Part shown: piece after piece, positions 23,434 through 30,479 of the stretch
Numbering within the stretch: position 1 is the first letter of the stretch
Layout of the letters: each line of letters starts with the position of its first letter
NCBI GenBank assembly: GCA_025997675.1
Contig: BNUX01000029.1
Coordinates: 1 to 30,479 of the forward strand
Source: Spirochaetia bacterium
GTDB lineage: Bacteria > Spirochaetota > Spirochaetia > Treponematales > Breznakiellaceae
Direction of reading: 5' to 3'
DNA: 30,479 nucleotides
Position numbers and translations under genes: made by a program
The notes under the pieces: model-generated
What the model was told of the DNA's origin: nothing
What the model saw: only the letters and a program-made list of their open reading frames with translations
Database searches by the model: none

Positions 23434-24743
23434 GATGGATAGGATTTGTGGCAATGCGGTATTTCCGGGGACGCAGGAATAGTAATTCTCCGGCGCCGGT
23501 TCTGGCCATACTGGGGATAGCCACCGGTGTATTGGCGCTGACGGTGATCATCGCGGTGATGAACGGGTTCCAGCTGGGGTTTATTGAAAGCATCATTGAA
23601 ATATCCTCGTATCATTTGCGGATAGAATCATTTCCGGAGGGAGAGCGGGGGGAAGTGCTGCGGGAAGAACTGGGAGCCCTGCCGATGATCGCGTCGGCGG
23701 TTCCCTTCCGGGAAATTCAGGGGATACTCCGGGGATGGGAGCGGGGCCAGCAAGGAGTGGTGGTCCGCGGCCTTCCCCCTGATGCCCTGGAGCGGGACCC
23801 GGGTATGGCGGGAAAACTCGTTTTTGAGAAGGGCGCCTTCAGATTGACGGAAGCATCTTCCATACTTCTGGGTGCGGAATTGGCCAAGCGTCTTGATGCG
23901 GATATCGGGGATTGGATTAGCCTGGTGTCCGTTTCTGCGGGTATGGAAAATGCTACTGATGAATCCGGGGCGGCTAATTCCCGGTTCCTGGTGACGGGTA
24001 TATTCCGTTCCGGGTTTTACGAATACGATTTGGGCTGGGCATTTATCAACCTTGACCGCGCAGGTGTTCTAAGCGGCGGGGCATCGGCGGGGGAGGATCT
24101 TTTCTTAGGGATCAAACTGAAAAGCCGCTGGCAGGATCGGGCCGGAATAGAGCAGGTGCGTCGAACCGTAGGTTCGCTCCGGGTGTTTTCCTGGCGGGAT
24201 TATAACCGGGCCTTCTTTGGCGCGCTGCGCACAGAAAAACTGTTTATGTTTATCCTGGTGGGACTTATTTTCATTGTGGTGGGGCTTAATATTTTCCAGG
24301 CTCAGAGGAGGTCCGTACTTGAACGCCGTGAGGAAATCGGCCTGCTCCGGGCGGTGGGGGCCACGGACATGGCGGTGCGGTTGATATTTGTCTGGGATGG
24401 GTTTATCATCGGCATGGCCGGGGCGGGTATCGGAATGCTCCTGGGGCTCCTTATCGCCTTTAATATCCAGGCCTTCTTTTCCATCCTGGAAGGGCTGGTG
24501 AATTTTCTTATCCATATACTCAATATAATTGCTTCCCCCTTAGCGGGGGTGGATGCCGCCGGTGAGGGGTTTGCCATATTCTCTCCCACGGTGTTTTATA
24601 TCAAGGAGATCCCCTCCCGGCTTATTCCCTACGAGGTGCTGATCATATTTTTATTCGGCTTCTTCTCCGCTCTTTTAGCGGCGTGGTTTGCCTCGGGTAG
24701 GGTCTCCCGGACAAGACCTGCGGAGGTACTGCGTTATGAGTGA
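23430..24743 (+). CDS. lolC: Lipoprotein-releasing ABC transporter permease, LolC/E type
   Basis: This 437-residue inner-membrane permease has a first membrane helix at about 22-45, a large periplasmic domain (about 46-265), and three helices at about 270-292, 317-350 and 398-425. This is the FtsX/MacB-type layout of LolC/LolE, which extract mature lipoproteins from the inner membrane. The signature ERREEIGLLRAVGATD at about 294-309 is the coupling helix that meets the ATPase. The ATG at 23430 overlaps the preceding stop, and the end overlaps the lolD start by 8 bases. The two permease genes flanking lolD are clearly paralogues; which is C and which is E is by order only. Confidence 0.93.
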   Translation: MRWIGFVAMRYFRGRRNSNSPAPVLAILGIATGVLALTVIIAVMNGFQLGFIESIIEISSYHLRIESFPEGERGEVLREELGALPMIASAVPFREIQGILRGWERGQQGVVVRGLPPDALERDPGMAGKLVFEKGAFRLTEASSILLGAELAKRLDADIGDWISLVSVSAGMENATDESGAANSRFLVTGIFRSGFYEYDLGWAFINLDRAGVLSGGASAGEDLFLGIKLKSRWQDRAGIEQVRRTVGSLRVFSWRDYNRAFFGALRTEKLFMFILVGLIFIVVGLNIFQAQRRSVLERREEIGLLRAVGATDMAVRLIFVWDGFIIGMAGAGIGMLLGLLIAFNIQAFFSILEGLVNFLIHILNIIASPLAGVDAAGEGFAIFSPTVFYIKEIPSRLIPYEVLIIFLFGFFSALLAAWFASGRVSRTRPAEVLRYE

Positions 24744-25440
24744 AAGCGAACATGGTTCAGTTTTAGTACAGGTGCGGGATCTGATAAAAACCTACACCTC
24801 CGGTACGGAAACCCTCCATATATTGCAGGGTATCGGCTTCGAAATCAAACGGGGAAGCTCCGTTTCGGTGACCGGGGAAAGCGGCAGCGGGAAAAGTACG
24901 CTCCTTAATATTTTGGGGGGCCTGGATTGCGCCGATTCCGGGTCCGTCATGGTTGGGGATGCCGAGATAGCCGGCCTTTCCGAGTCCGCCCTCAGTGTGT
25001 ACCGCAGTCGGCGGGTGGGCTTTATTTTTCAGTTTCACTACCTGTTGAAGGATTTTACCGCCCTGGAAAATGTGATGCTCCCCGCCTATATTGCGGGAGT
25101 GAAAAAAAAGGATGCCCTGGAAAAAGCCCGGCTTCTCCTTAAGGATGTACGGCTGGAAGACCGGCTCCAGCATTACCCCTCACAGCTTTCCGGCGGTGAG
25201 CGGCAGCGGGTTGCCATAGCCCGCTCCCTGGTGAACGACCCCGACTTGATTCTGGCGGACGAACCCACGGGTAACCTGGATTCCCAGAACTGCGCCCTGG
25301 TGGCGGAACTTCTCTACGCCGGTGCGGAAAAGTGGGGCAAGACCCTCATGGTGGTTACCCATGACAGGGGTGTGGCGGAACGGGCGGATGTCCGTTATAC
25401 CTTAACAGGAGGAGTACTAGAAACCGGAGGTTTCAAGTGA
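24736..25440 (+). CDS. lolD: Lipoprotein-releasing ABC transporter ATPase LolD
   Basis: The 234-residue ATPase powers the LolCDE complex. It has Walker [10 protein letters not shown] (Lys53), a Q-loop at FIFQFHYLL, the ABC signature [15 protein letters not shown], Walker [15 protein letters not shown] and the switch His in VTHDRG. The closeness to the MacB/LolD subfamily is shown by TGNLDS and [14 protein letters not shown]. The ATG at 24736 was chosen from the family N-terminus; upstream in-frame residues belong to lolC sequence. Its stop overlaps the lolE GTG start by 4 bases. Confidence 0.96.
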   Translation: MSESEHGSVLVQVRDLIKTYTSGTETLHILQGIGFEIKRGSSVSVTGESGSGKSTLLNILGGLDCADSGSVMVGDAEIAGLSESALSVYRSRRVGFIFQFHYLLKDFTALENVMLPAYIAGVKKKDALEKARLLLKDVRLEDRLQHYPSQLSGGERQRVAIARSLVNDPDLILADEPTGNLDSQNCALVAELLYAGAEKWGKTLMVVTHDRGVAERADVRYTLTGGVLETGGFK

Positions 25441-26702
25441 AAGCGGGGCCCCTTAGCTTTATTAGTTTCCGTTACCTCCTGGGCAGGGCCAAAGAAGGGG
25501 GACGGTACCTCAGGGGCGCTGCGGGCGGTATCGCCCTGAGCCTCATCCCCATCATCGTTACCCTCATGGTGGCGGACGGCATGATCCGGGGCATCACCGA
25601 CCGGTATCTGGAACTGGGAACCGGCCACATACAGGTTTACGATTTTATGGAGCTCCAGGAAATAGAGGATACAAAGACTGCGTTGGAGGATCTTCCGGGA
25701 CTCCGGGGGACCTGGCTTGAACGGCAGGGCCTGGGGGTGCTGGTAGGGAAGAAGGGCAAGACCGGGGCTACCATCAGGGCTACGGAAAGTGCTTTTTGGG
25801 AAGATACGGGGAGCGGCCGGTTTCTGGAAACCCTTTCGGGGAGCGCGAAACTTGAGGGACCGTCGGATGTAATTCTGGGGGAGGCCCTGGCGGAGAACCT
25901 GGGGGTGGAGGTGGGGGATACCCTGCGGATAATGACCCTCCGCATTGCCGCCGACGGCAGGAACATTCCCCGGCTCTTTCCCTTTACGGTTACGGGCATC
26001 GTTTCTTCCGGGTACCGGGAACTGGATTCCCTCTGGTGTATCGTGGGCTATGACGCGGGGAAACGGATCCTTGCACCGGAATTGTCCTCATCCTTTCTTA
26101 CGATAAAGATCGATGATCCCTATACCGGCGCCGATGACGCCGTCTACGATATCTATCAAAGACTGGGGCCCGGTTACGGGATCTATACCTGGATGGAACT
26201 GCAGCGTTCCCAGTACAGTTCCTATGCGTCGACCCGCCAGCTTCTTCTTTTTATCATGGCCCTGATAGTGATAGTGGCGGCAGTAAATGTGTCTTCCGCC
26301 ACCTCCATGCTGGCCATAGAGCGGCAGCGGGATATTGCGTTCCTGAAAGCCTTTGGTACCAGTCCCCGGGGTATCAGCCGGATATTCGTTTGGGGGGCCT
26401 TTTTTACGGGCCTTACGGGGGGGATTGTCGGTATTGCACTGGGGCTCTTAATTGGCTTTGCCATAAATCCCCTCATCCACGCCCTGGAACAGGCGCTGGG
26501 CTTTTTCTCCGCCCTCTTCCACGGCGGGGAGGTGAAGATACTGGACCCGGGGTATTATCTGGAAAACATTCCCCTGGTTATTGACTGGACGGCGGTCCTT
26601 ATTATCGGTATCGGTACCATCCTGGCGTCCATGCTGGCCTCCTGGATACCCGCACGCCGGGCCGGGGCTATTTCGCCGGTAGAATTACTGCAAAAGCATT
26701 AG
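25437..26702 (+). CDS. lolE: Lipoprotein-releasing ABC transporter permease, second LolC/E subunit
   Basis: This 421-residue permease starts with GTG in the lolD stop (GTGA). It has a first helix at about 25-47, a periplasmic domain at about 50-260 and helices at about 267-290, 312-340 and 380-408, as in the first permease. The coupling helix reads [18 protein letters not shown] at about 292-309 and the C-terminus ends [15 protein letters not shown], the usual FtsX-family tail. Two different permeases imply a LolCDE heterotrimer rather than a LolF-type homodimer. The hydratase gene follows after 19 bases with GGAGG before its ATG, so it is probably in the same transcript. Confidence 0.94.
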   Translation: MKAGPLSFISFRYLLGRAKEGGRYLRGAAGGIALSLIPIIVTLMVADGMIRGITDRYLELGTGHIQVYDFMELQEIEDTKTALEDLPGLRGTWLERQGLGVLVGKKGKTGATIRATESAFWEDTGSGRFLETLSGSAKLEGPSDVILGEALAENLGVEVGDTLRIMTLRIAADGRNIPRLFPFTVTGIVSSGYRELDSLWCIVGYDAGKRILAPELSSSFLTIKIDDPYTGADDAVYDIYQRLGPGYGIYTWMELQRSQYSSYASTRQLLLFIMALIVIVAAVNVSSATSMLAIERQRDIAFLKAFGTSPRGISRIFVWGAFFTGLTGGIVGIALGLLIGFAINPLIHALEQALGFFSALFHGGEVKILDPGYYLENIPLVIDWTAVLIIGIGTILASMLASWIPARRAGAISPVELLQKH

Positions 26703-26721
26703 TGGTTGGAGGCTGCGGTAT

Positions 26722-28935
26722 ATGATAACATTACTGAGGGGCGGCGCGTATTATGTTGGCGGAAGGCTGATTGCGGATGATGAAGCGGGCAAAACCTTTT
26801 CCCGTGAGGCGGGGCGGAAGGGAACCATAACCTATTCGATATTGGCAGCCCATAACTCAGGGGATGAGCAAAATCTTAACATAACGTTTGATGCCCTGGC
26901 CTCCCACGATATCACCTATGTGGGGATCATCCAGACCGCCCGGGCAAGCGGCATGGAACGTTTCCCCATTCCCTATGTGTTGACCAACTGCCACAACACC
27001 CTTTGTGCGGTGGGGGGAACCATCAACGGGGATGACCATGTGTTTGCCCTGTCTGCGGCGAAAAAATACGGCGGCATCTACGTGCCCCCCCACCTCGCGG
27101 TTATCCATTCCTACAACCGGGAAATGATGGCGGGCTGTGGAAAGATGATCCTCGGCTCGGATAGCCACACCCGTTACGGCGCCTTGGGAACCCTGGCGGT
27201 AGGGGAGGGGGGCGGGGAACTTGCCAAGCAGTTGGTGGGGAGGACCTACGACATCCCCTACCCCGAGGTGACGGCGGTATGCCTTACCGGGAGCCCGCGG
27301 CACGGCGTTGGTCCCCAGGATGTGGCCCTTACGATTATTGCGGCGGTGTTTAAAAACGGGTATGTGAAGAATAAGGTGATGGAATTTATCGGTGATGGCA
27401 TCGCCAATCTTCCGGTGGATTTCCGGAACGGCATTGACGTGATGACCACCGAAACGACTTGTTGGAGTTCTATCTGGAAAACCGATGATGCGGTAAAGGA
27501 ATACCTTGCTGCGCATAAAAGGGGAGGGGACTACCGGGCATTAAACCCCGCAGAGGGGGCTTATTATGACGGGGCAATCCTGGTGGACCTTTCGACCATC
27601 GAGCCCTCTATCGCCATGCCCTTCCACCCCAGCAATGTTTATACGATCCGGGAACTGAAGGAAAACGCTGCGGATATTCTCGCGAAGACCGGCGTCAACC
27701 TGCGAGAAAAGCTGCGGGGCGGTGAACTGTATGTGGACCAGGGAATTATCGCCGGCTGTTCCGGGGGTACCTTTAATAACCTCATGGCCGCTGCGGATAT
27801 TCTTGCGGGGAAGTCCACCGGGGATGGTGTTTTCTCCCTCAGCGTATACCCGGACAGCCAGCCGGTCTTTGCGGAACTGGTTAAGAACGGCGCAATAGCA
27901 AAACTAATGGACGCCGGGGTTATTGTGCGTTCCGCTTTTTGCGGCCCCTGTTTCGGCGCGGGGGACACCCCGGCAAACGGGGAATTTTCCATACGCCATA
28001 CCACCCGGAACTTCCCCAACCGGGAAGGCTCAAAGCCCGGCGAAGGGCAGATAGCCTCGGTGGCCCTGATGGACGCCCGTTCCATAGCCGCCACCGCGGC
28101 TGCAGGCGGAAGGCTTACCGCCGCCGGTGATGCAGACCGGTATGATCCCCGCCCTAAGTATTTCTTTGACCGCACCATTTACGATAAGCGGGTTTACGAC
28201 GGGACCGGGAAACCGGATGGGAAAACAGAACTGGTGTTTGCCCCGAATATCAAGGACTGGCCCGCCATGCCGGAACTCACCGAAAACCTGTTGATACGGA
28301 TCGTCAGCTATATTACCGACAGCGTTACTACCACCGATGAGCTTATCCCCTCGGGGGAGACATCCTCCTATCGCTCAAATCCCCTGGCCCTGGCGGAGTT
28401 CACCCTGAGCAGACGGGACCCGGAATACGTGGGCAGGGCTAAGGCGGTCAAGGCCCTGGAGCATGGGAGGCGGGGCGGCGGTACGATCCCGGCGGAATTG
28501 GCCGCCCTGTATGCAAAGATTAAAACGATTCCCGGCTGCAGCGCAGTTACGCCGGAGCAGGCGGGCATAGGCAGCGCCATCTATGCGAACAAGCCCGGGG
28601 ACGGGTCCGCCCGGGAGCAGGCCGCCTCCTGTCAGCGGGTGCTGGGGGCTCAGGCGAACTTCGCCCTGGAATACGCCACCAAGCGGTATCGCTCCAATCT
28701 GATCAACTGGGGCATCCTGCCCTTTCTGGTAAAGGACAGCGCCGCTTTTAAGAACGGGGACTGGTTATTTGTACCGGAGGTCAGGAAGGCTCTGCTGGGA
28801 AAGGCCGGAACTATTCCTGCTTATGTGATAGGCGGCAGCATTACGGCGATACCGCTATCACTGGGGATACTTACGGATTCTGAACGGAAGATATTGGCTG
28901 ACGGGTGCTTGATTAACTACTATAGAAAGGTTTGA
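26722..28935 (+). CDS. Aconitase-superfamily hydratase, YbhJ-like
   Basis: This 737-residue protein belongs to the iron-sulphur hydro-lyases. The predicted [4Fe-4S] ligands are Cys346 ([12 protein letters not shown]) and Cys407/Cys410 (FCGPCFG); the spacing of 61 then 3 is close to that of aconitase (63 and 3). [13 protein letters not shown] at about 142-154 is a further superfamily motif. The C-terminal swivel domain, about 545-737, ends with an Ile/Gly-rich segment as in the family. The sequence is closer to the uncharacterised E. coli YbhJ type than to AcnA/B; in particular GCSGG replaces the GSCTN of aconitase. The real substrate is unknown. It sits last in the prfB-lolE operon, with no TCA-cycle genes nearby. 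Confidence 0.9.
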   Translation: MITLLRGGAYYVGGRLIADDEAGKTFSREAGRKGTITYSILAAHNSGDEQNLNITFDALASHDITYVGIIQTARASGMERFPIPYVLTNCHNTLCAVGGTINGDDHVFALSAAKKYGGIYVPPHLAVIHSYNREMMAGCGKMILGSDSHTRYGALGTLAVGEGGGELAKQLVGRTYDIPYPEVTAVCLTGSPRHGVGPQDVALTIIAAVFKNGYVKNKVMEFIGDGIANLPVDFRNGIDVMTTETTCWSSIWKTDDAVKEYLAAHKRGGDYRALNPAEGAYYDGAILVDLSTIEPSIAMPFHPSNVYTIRELKENAADILAKTGVNLREKLRGGELYVDQGIIAGCSGGTFNNLMAAADILAGKSTGDGVFSLSVYPDSQPVFAELVKNGAIAKLMDAGVIVRSAFCGPCFGAGDTPANGEFSIRHTTRNFPNREGSKPGEGQIASVALMDARSIAATAAAGGRLTAAGDADRYDPRPKYFFDRTIYDKRVYDGTGKPDGKTELVFAPNIKDWPAMPELTENLLIRIVSYITDSVTTTDELIPSGETSSYRSNPLALAEFTLSRRDPEYVGRAKAVKALEHGRRGGGTIPAELAALYAKIKTIPGCSAVTPEQAGIGSAIYANKPGDGSAREQAASCQRVLGAQANFALEYATKRYRSNLINWGILPFLVKDSAAFKNGDWLFVPEVRKALLGKAGTIPAYVIGGSITAIPLSLGILTDSERKILADGCLINYYRKV

Positions 28936-28965
28936 ATCAGGCCATGCCTGTTCGTGCAGCCCAGG

Positions 28966-29302
28966 CTCCAAGGGGAAAAGCCCCGGCTATCAAGGGAAAA
29001 ACCCGGCTATCGAGGGAAGAACCCGGACTATCAGGGTAAGAACCCAGGCTATCGAAGTAAGAACCCAAAGTCGCAAGGTAAGAACCCAAGCTATCGAAGT
29101 AAGAACCCAGGCCTTTTTGCAATGTCCCGAGCTTTCCCGGTACGAGCCCGGGCTATTGGGCATCAGTCCGCGCTTTCCGGTTGGGAGCCCGGGCTTTTCG
29201 ACCCCGGTTCGGGCTATCCGGTTGGGAGTTCGGGCTATCCGGGTGGGAGCCCGGGTTCTTATACCGCCGGCTTGGGCTCTCTGAAAAAAGCCCGGGCTAT
29301 TT
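28966..29302. repeat. Long tandem array of ~16 diverged 20-22-bp units in two subfamilies
   Basis: Units begin CT(A/T)T. The left part (28966-29111, seven units) shares the core GGG(T/A)AAGAACCC, a small hairpin. The right part (29132-29296, about eight units) shares GGTTGGGAGCCCGGG, and the junctions form the palindrome AGCCCGGGCT. Most units are 21 bp, but several are 20 (28987-29006, 29153-29172, 29194-29213, 29277-29296), so no reading frame is kept. The array follows the hydratase stop by 30 bases. From 29303 to 29452 no gene or clear motif is seen. Confidence 0.92.
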
Positions 29303-29452
29303 TGGCTTAATTTCGAATTTCCCGGTGTTGAAATACCGGTTTTAGCGAGTTCGCCTATATAGAGCGAATCACGCAAAATGAAAAAGAAGCGTAAAAGGGC
29401 TGCAATCACTATCAAACTGCAGGGTTAAGATGAGGGGGCGCTTTTGGTAAAA

Positions 29453-29480
29453 TTGGATAACCTGCTCACACTTATATAAT
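29453..29480 (+). promoter_or_regulatory. Candidate promoter for the small coiled-coil gene
   Basis: TTGGAT at 29453-29458, a 16-bp spacer and a perfect TATAAT at 29475-29480. It lies about 90 bases before the gene at 29577; TAGTATCTTAA nearer the gene (29543-29553) recurs as the -10 region of the promoter at 5781-5809 and may be a second start site. Confidence 0.5.
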
Positions 29481-29576
29481 AGTCTATTCGCCGGTAAAAA
29501 GCAAGGGTTTTCCATTGCCTTTCCTCAAATCTTAATTGGGTGTAGTATCTTAAAGATAGGCAATAGGGAGGACAAA

Positions 29577-29900
29577 ATGACATTTGGTGAACGGATGAAG
29601 GAATTGTTGGAGCAAGGCGCGGTGGTATCCAGGGAGTTTGCCGCCAAGGCGGGGGCCAAGGCCCAGGAATTGGGGGAAATCGGCGTCCTCAAGCTGGAAA
29701 TTATGCAGTTTGAGGGGCAGGCCCAGAAGCTCATAGCCCGCCTTGGCGCAGAGGTATACAGCCGCTTTTCGGAAGCCGGCGCTCTGAGCGTTTCCCGGGA
29801 TGAGCCTCTGGTAGCGGCCATGCTGGGGGAAATTACCGCAGTAAAGGAAGCTATTGAGCGGCGGGAGGAGGATCTGCGGCGGCGGAAGGGTCAGGGATAA
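29577..29900 (+). CDS. Small coiled-coil protein of unknown function
   Basis: This 107-residue protein has an Ala/Glu-rich helical make-up with no signal peptide or membrane segment. Residues 5-60 (MKELLEQGAVVSREFAAKAG, LGEIGVLKLEIMQFEGQAQ) and 85-104 (ITAVKEAIERREEDLRRRKG) fit two helical coiled-coil stretches. GGGAGG lies 6 bases before the ATG at 29577, a strong ribosome-binding site. It stands alone between a repeat array and the rRNA promoters. I do not recognise a described family; conserved spirochaetal proteins of this shape exist, but no function can be assigned. Confidence 0.78.
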   Translation: MTFGERMKELLEQGAVVSREFAAKAGAKAQELGEIGVLKLEIMQFEGQAQKLIARLGAEVYSRFSEAGALSVSRDEPLVAAMLGEITAVKEAIERREEDLRRRKGQG

Positions 29901-29939
29901 CAAAATGTGAAATATTGATGAAAATAATGGCCGAAGCTA

Positions 29940-29968
29940 TTGACATGATGCGGCGTTTTTTGTATATT
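29940..29968 (+). promoter_or_regulatory. rRNA operon promoter P1
   Basis: TTGACA at 29940-29945, a 17-bp spacer and TATATT at 29963-29968. With P2 at 30031 it forms a tandem pair about 90 bases apart, as in rRNA operons of many bacteria. Confidence 0.75.
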
Positions 29969-30030
29969 CATCACTCGGACCTGGGTTTGTCGTATTGTTC
30001 TAAAAAGAAACAAAAAAAGGCGCCAGGGAC

Positions 30031-30059
30031 TTGACACAAGCAGACGGATGTAGTAGAGT
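30031..30059 (+). promoter_or_regulatory. rRNA operon promoter P2
   Basis: TTGACA at 30031-30036, a 17-bp spacer and TAGAGT at 30054-30059. Transcription would begin near 30066, leaving a leader of about 300 bases before 16S rRNA. Confidence 0.72.
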
Positions 30060-30364
30060 CTGCAAACCCGCCTAAAACAGGCTGGGGGGAAGCTTTGACG
30101 GAAGCCGGGCTTCAGTGATATTTGGCAATTTAGGGAAGGGGAGAGATAGCCCGTGAGAGCGGGTTGTCAAGAAGAAAGATGCGGTTCCGCGTAAGCGGGG
30201 CCGCGAAGCCAGCAGAGGCGTCACGGTAAAACGTGGCGCTCGAGCAAGCGTATCGAAGAGGAACAGCGGCGGGCCGGAAGGCTACGCCGTACCGTTCACC
30301 GGGGAGCCTCGGTGGGCGGCTTGAAATGGTAATTTTCAGCGGCCGCAAGGCTGTTGGAATACAT
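30060..30364 (+). other. Hairpin-rich leader of the rRNA operon
   Basis: The leader has several good stems: GAAGC/GCTTC near 30100-30115; AGCCCG/CGGGTT at about 30149-30166; a 10-bp stem GCGGTTCCGC/GCGGGGCCGC at 30181-30204 closed by a GTAA tetraloop; and GCGTCACG/CGTGGCGC at about 30219-30239. I saw no protein gene in it; its open frames have no ribosome-binding site. Antitermination or RNase III processing is the likely role. A canonical boxA was not found. Confidence 0.6.
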
Positions 30365-30479
30365 ATCATGGAGAGTTTGATCCTGGCTCAGAACGAACGC
30401 TGGCGGCGCGTCTTAAGCATGCAAGTCGAGCGGCAAGTCGTAGCAATACGGCCTAGAGCGGCGGACTGGTGAGTAACGC
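30365..30479 (+). rRNA. rrs: 16S ribosomal RNA, 5' end only
   Basis: From AGAGTTTGATCCTGGCTCAG at 30372 the sequence follows the conserved start of bacterial 16S rRNA, including AACGAACGCTGGCGGCGCGT, CTTAAGCATGCAAGTCGAGC and the GGTGAGTAACGC that ends the window. The mature 5' end is placed about 7 bases before that motif by analogy with E. coli. GCGGCGCGTCTTAAGCATGC is the pattern I associate with Treponema, and is the main support for the genus. Confidence 0.97.

Noticed and set aside
28938..28950. Small hairpin CAGGC-CAT-GCCTG after the hydratase as a terminator
   Set aside because: Five base pairs and no T-run; too weak to call a rho-independent terminator.
28954..29310. Plus-strand frame rich in Tyr-Arg-Gly-Lys-Asn repeats (and the minus-strand frame opposite)
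   Set aside because: Both arise from the repeat array; 20-bp units shift the frame, the start is a GTG without a ribosome-binding site, and no domain is visible.
29378..29428. 16-codon micro-gene with a Lys/Arg-rich start
   Set aside because: No ribosome-binding site and too short to judge.
30233..30472. Open frame across the rRNA leader and 16S start
   Set aside because: It overlaps the 16S rRNA gene; coding sequence there would be very unusual and no ribosome-binding site is present.

Overview
The window looks like chromosomal DNA of a treponeme with relatively high G+C, quite possibly from the termite-gut group. The basis is the first ~115 bases of a 16S rRNA gene at the right edge, which carry a Treponema-like 5' sequence, together with spirochaete-type proteins: an UPF0164-like outer-membrane protein, a large set of conserved unknowns and lipoprotein-maturation genes. 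The genus assignment is an inference; no database search was possible. There is no CRISPR array, insertion sequence, phage or tRNA gene. Most of the window is densely packed housekeeping DNA with many 4-26 bp gene overlaps.

Layout. 1-1532 (minus): an UPF0164/FadL-like barrel protein cut by the window edge and a membrane protein. 1574-2779 (plus): a regulator with two cyclic-nucleotide-binding domains, transcribed from a strong promoter lying almost on its start codon. 2783-5685 (minus): an unknown protein, a 21-bp tandem repeat array, a membrane protein with three similar soluble modules, and an Rrf2/IscR-type Fe-S regulator. 5781-11574 (plus): a zinc-ribbon microprotein, rpsT (TTG start), an HU/IHF protein, lnt, a response regulator without DNA-binding output, a bactofilin, a CinA C-terminal domain protein, a ClpP and a zinc-dependent phospholipase-like protein. 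Several of these overlap and probably form one operon. 11564-14286 (minus): a flavin-binding-fold protein, a lipoprotein with a possible permuted papain fold, and a CBS/DRTGG family II pyrophosphatase. 14351-15753 (plus): pth and mazG. 15769-18004 (minus): an MgtC family protein and a 509-residue unknown. 18120-18704 (plus): a coiled-coil protein with a PD-(D/E)XK-like motif, followed by a short decayed region with 21-bp repeats.

19002-28935 is a tight plus-strand operon. It starts with prfB, read through a programmed +1 frameshift, and continues with a PEGA-domain membrane protein, ftsY, an exported unknown, lolC-lolD-lolE and an aconitase-superfamily hydratase. Lnt, FtsY and LolCDE cover membrane targeting, acylation and release of lipoproteins, which suits a spirochaete. 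After it come 640 bases with no convincing gene, half of them a second, longer ~21-bp repeat array. Then come a small coiled-coil protein, tandem rRNA promoters, a hairpin-rich ~300-nt leader and the start of 16S rRNA.

The least explained signals are the repeat loci with the same ~21-bp period but different sequences (3562-3729, 28966-29302 and a two-copy remnant at 18741-18780), the triple-module membrane protein next to the Rrf2 regulator, and several genes whose promoter -10 box lies so close to the start codon that the mRNA would have almost no leader.
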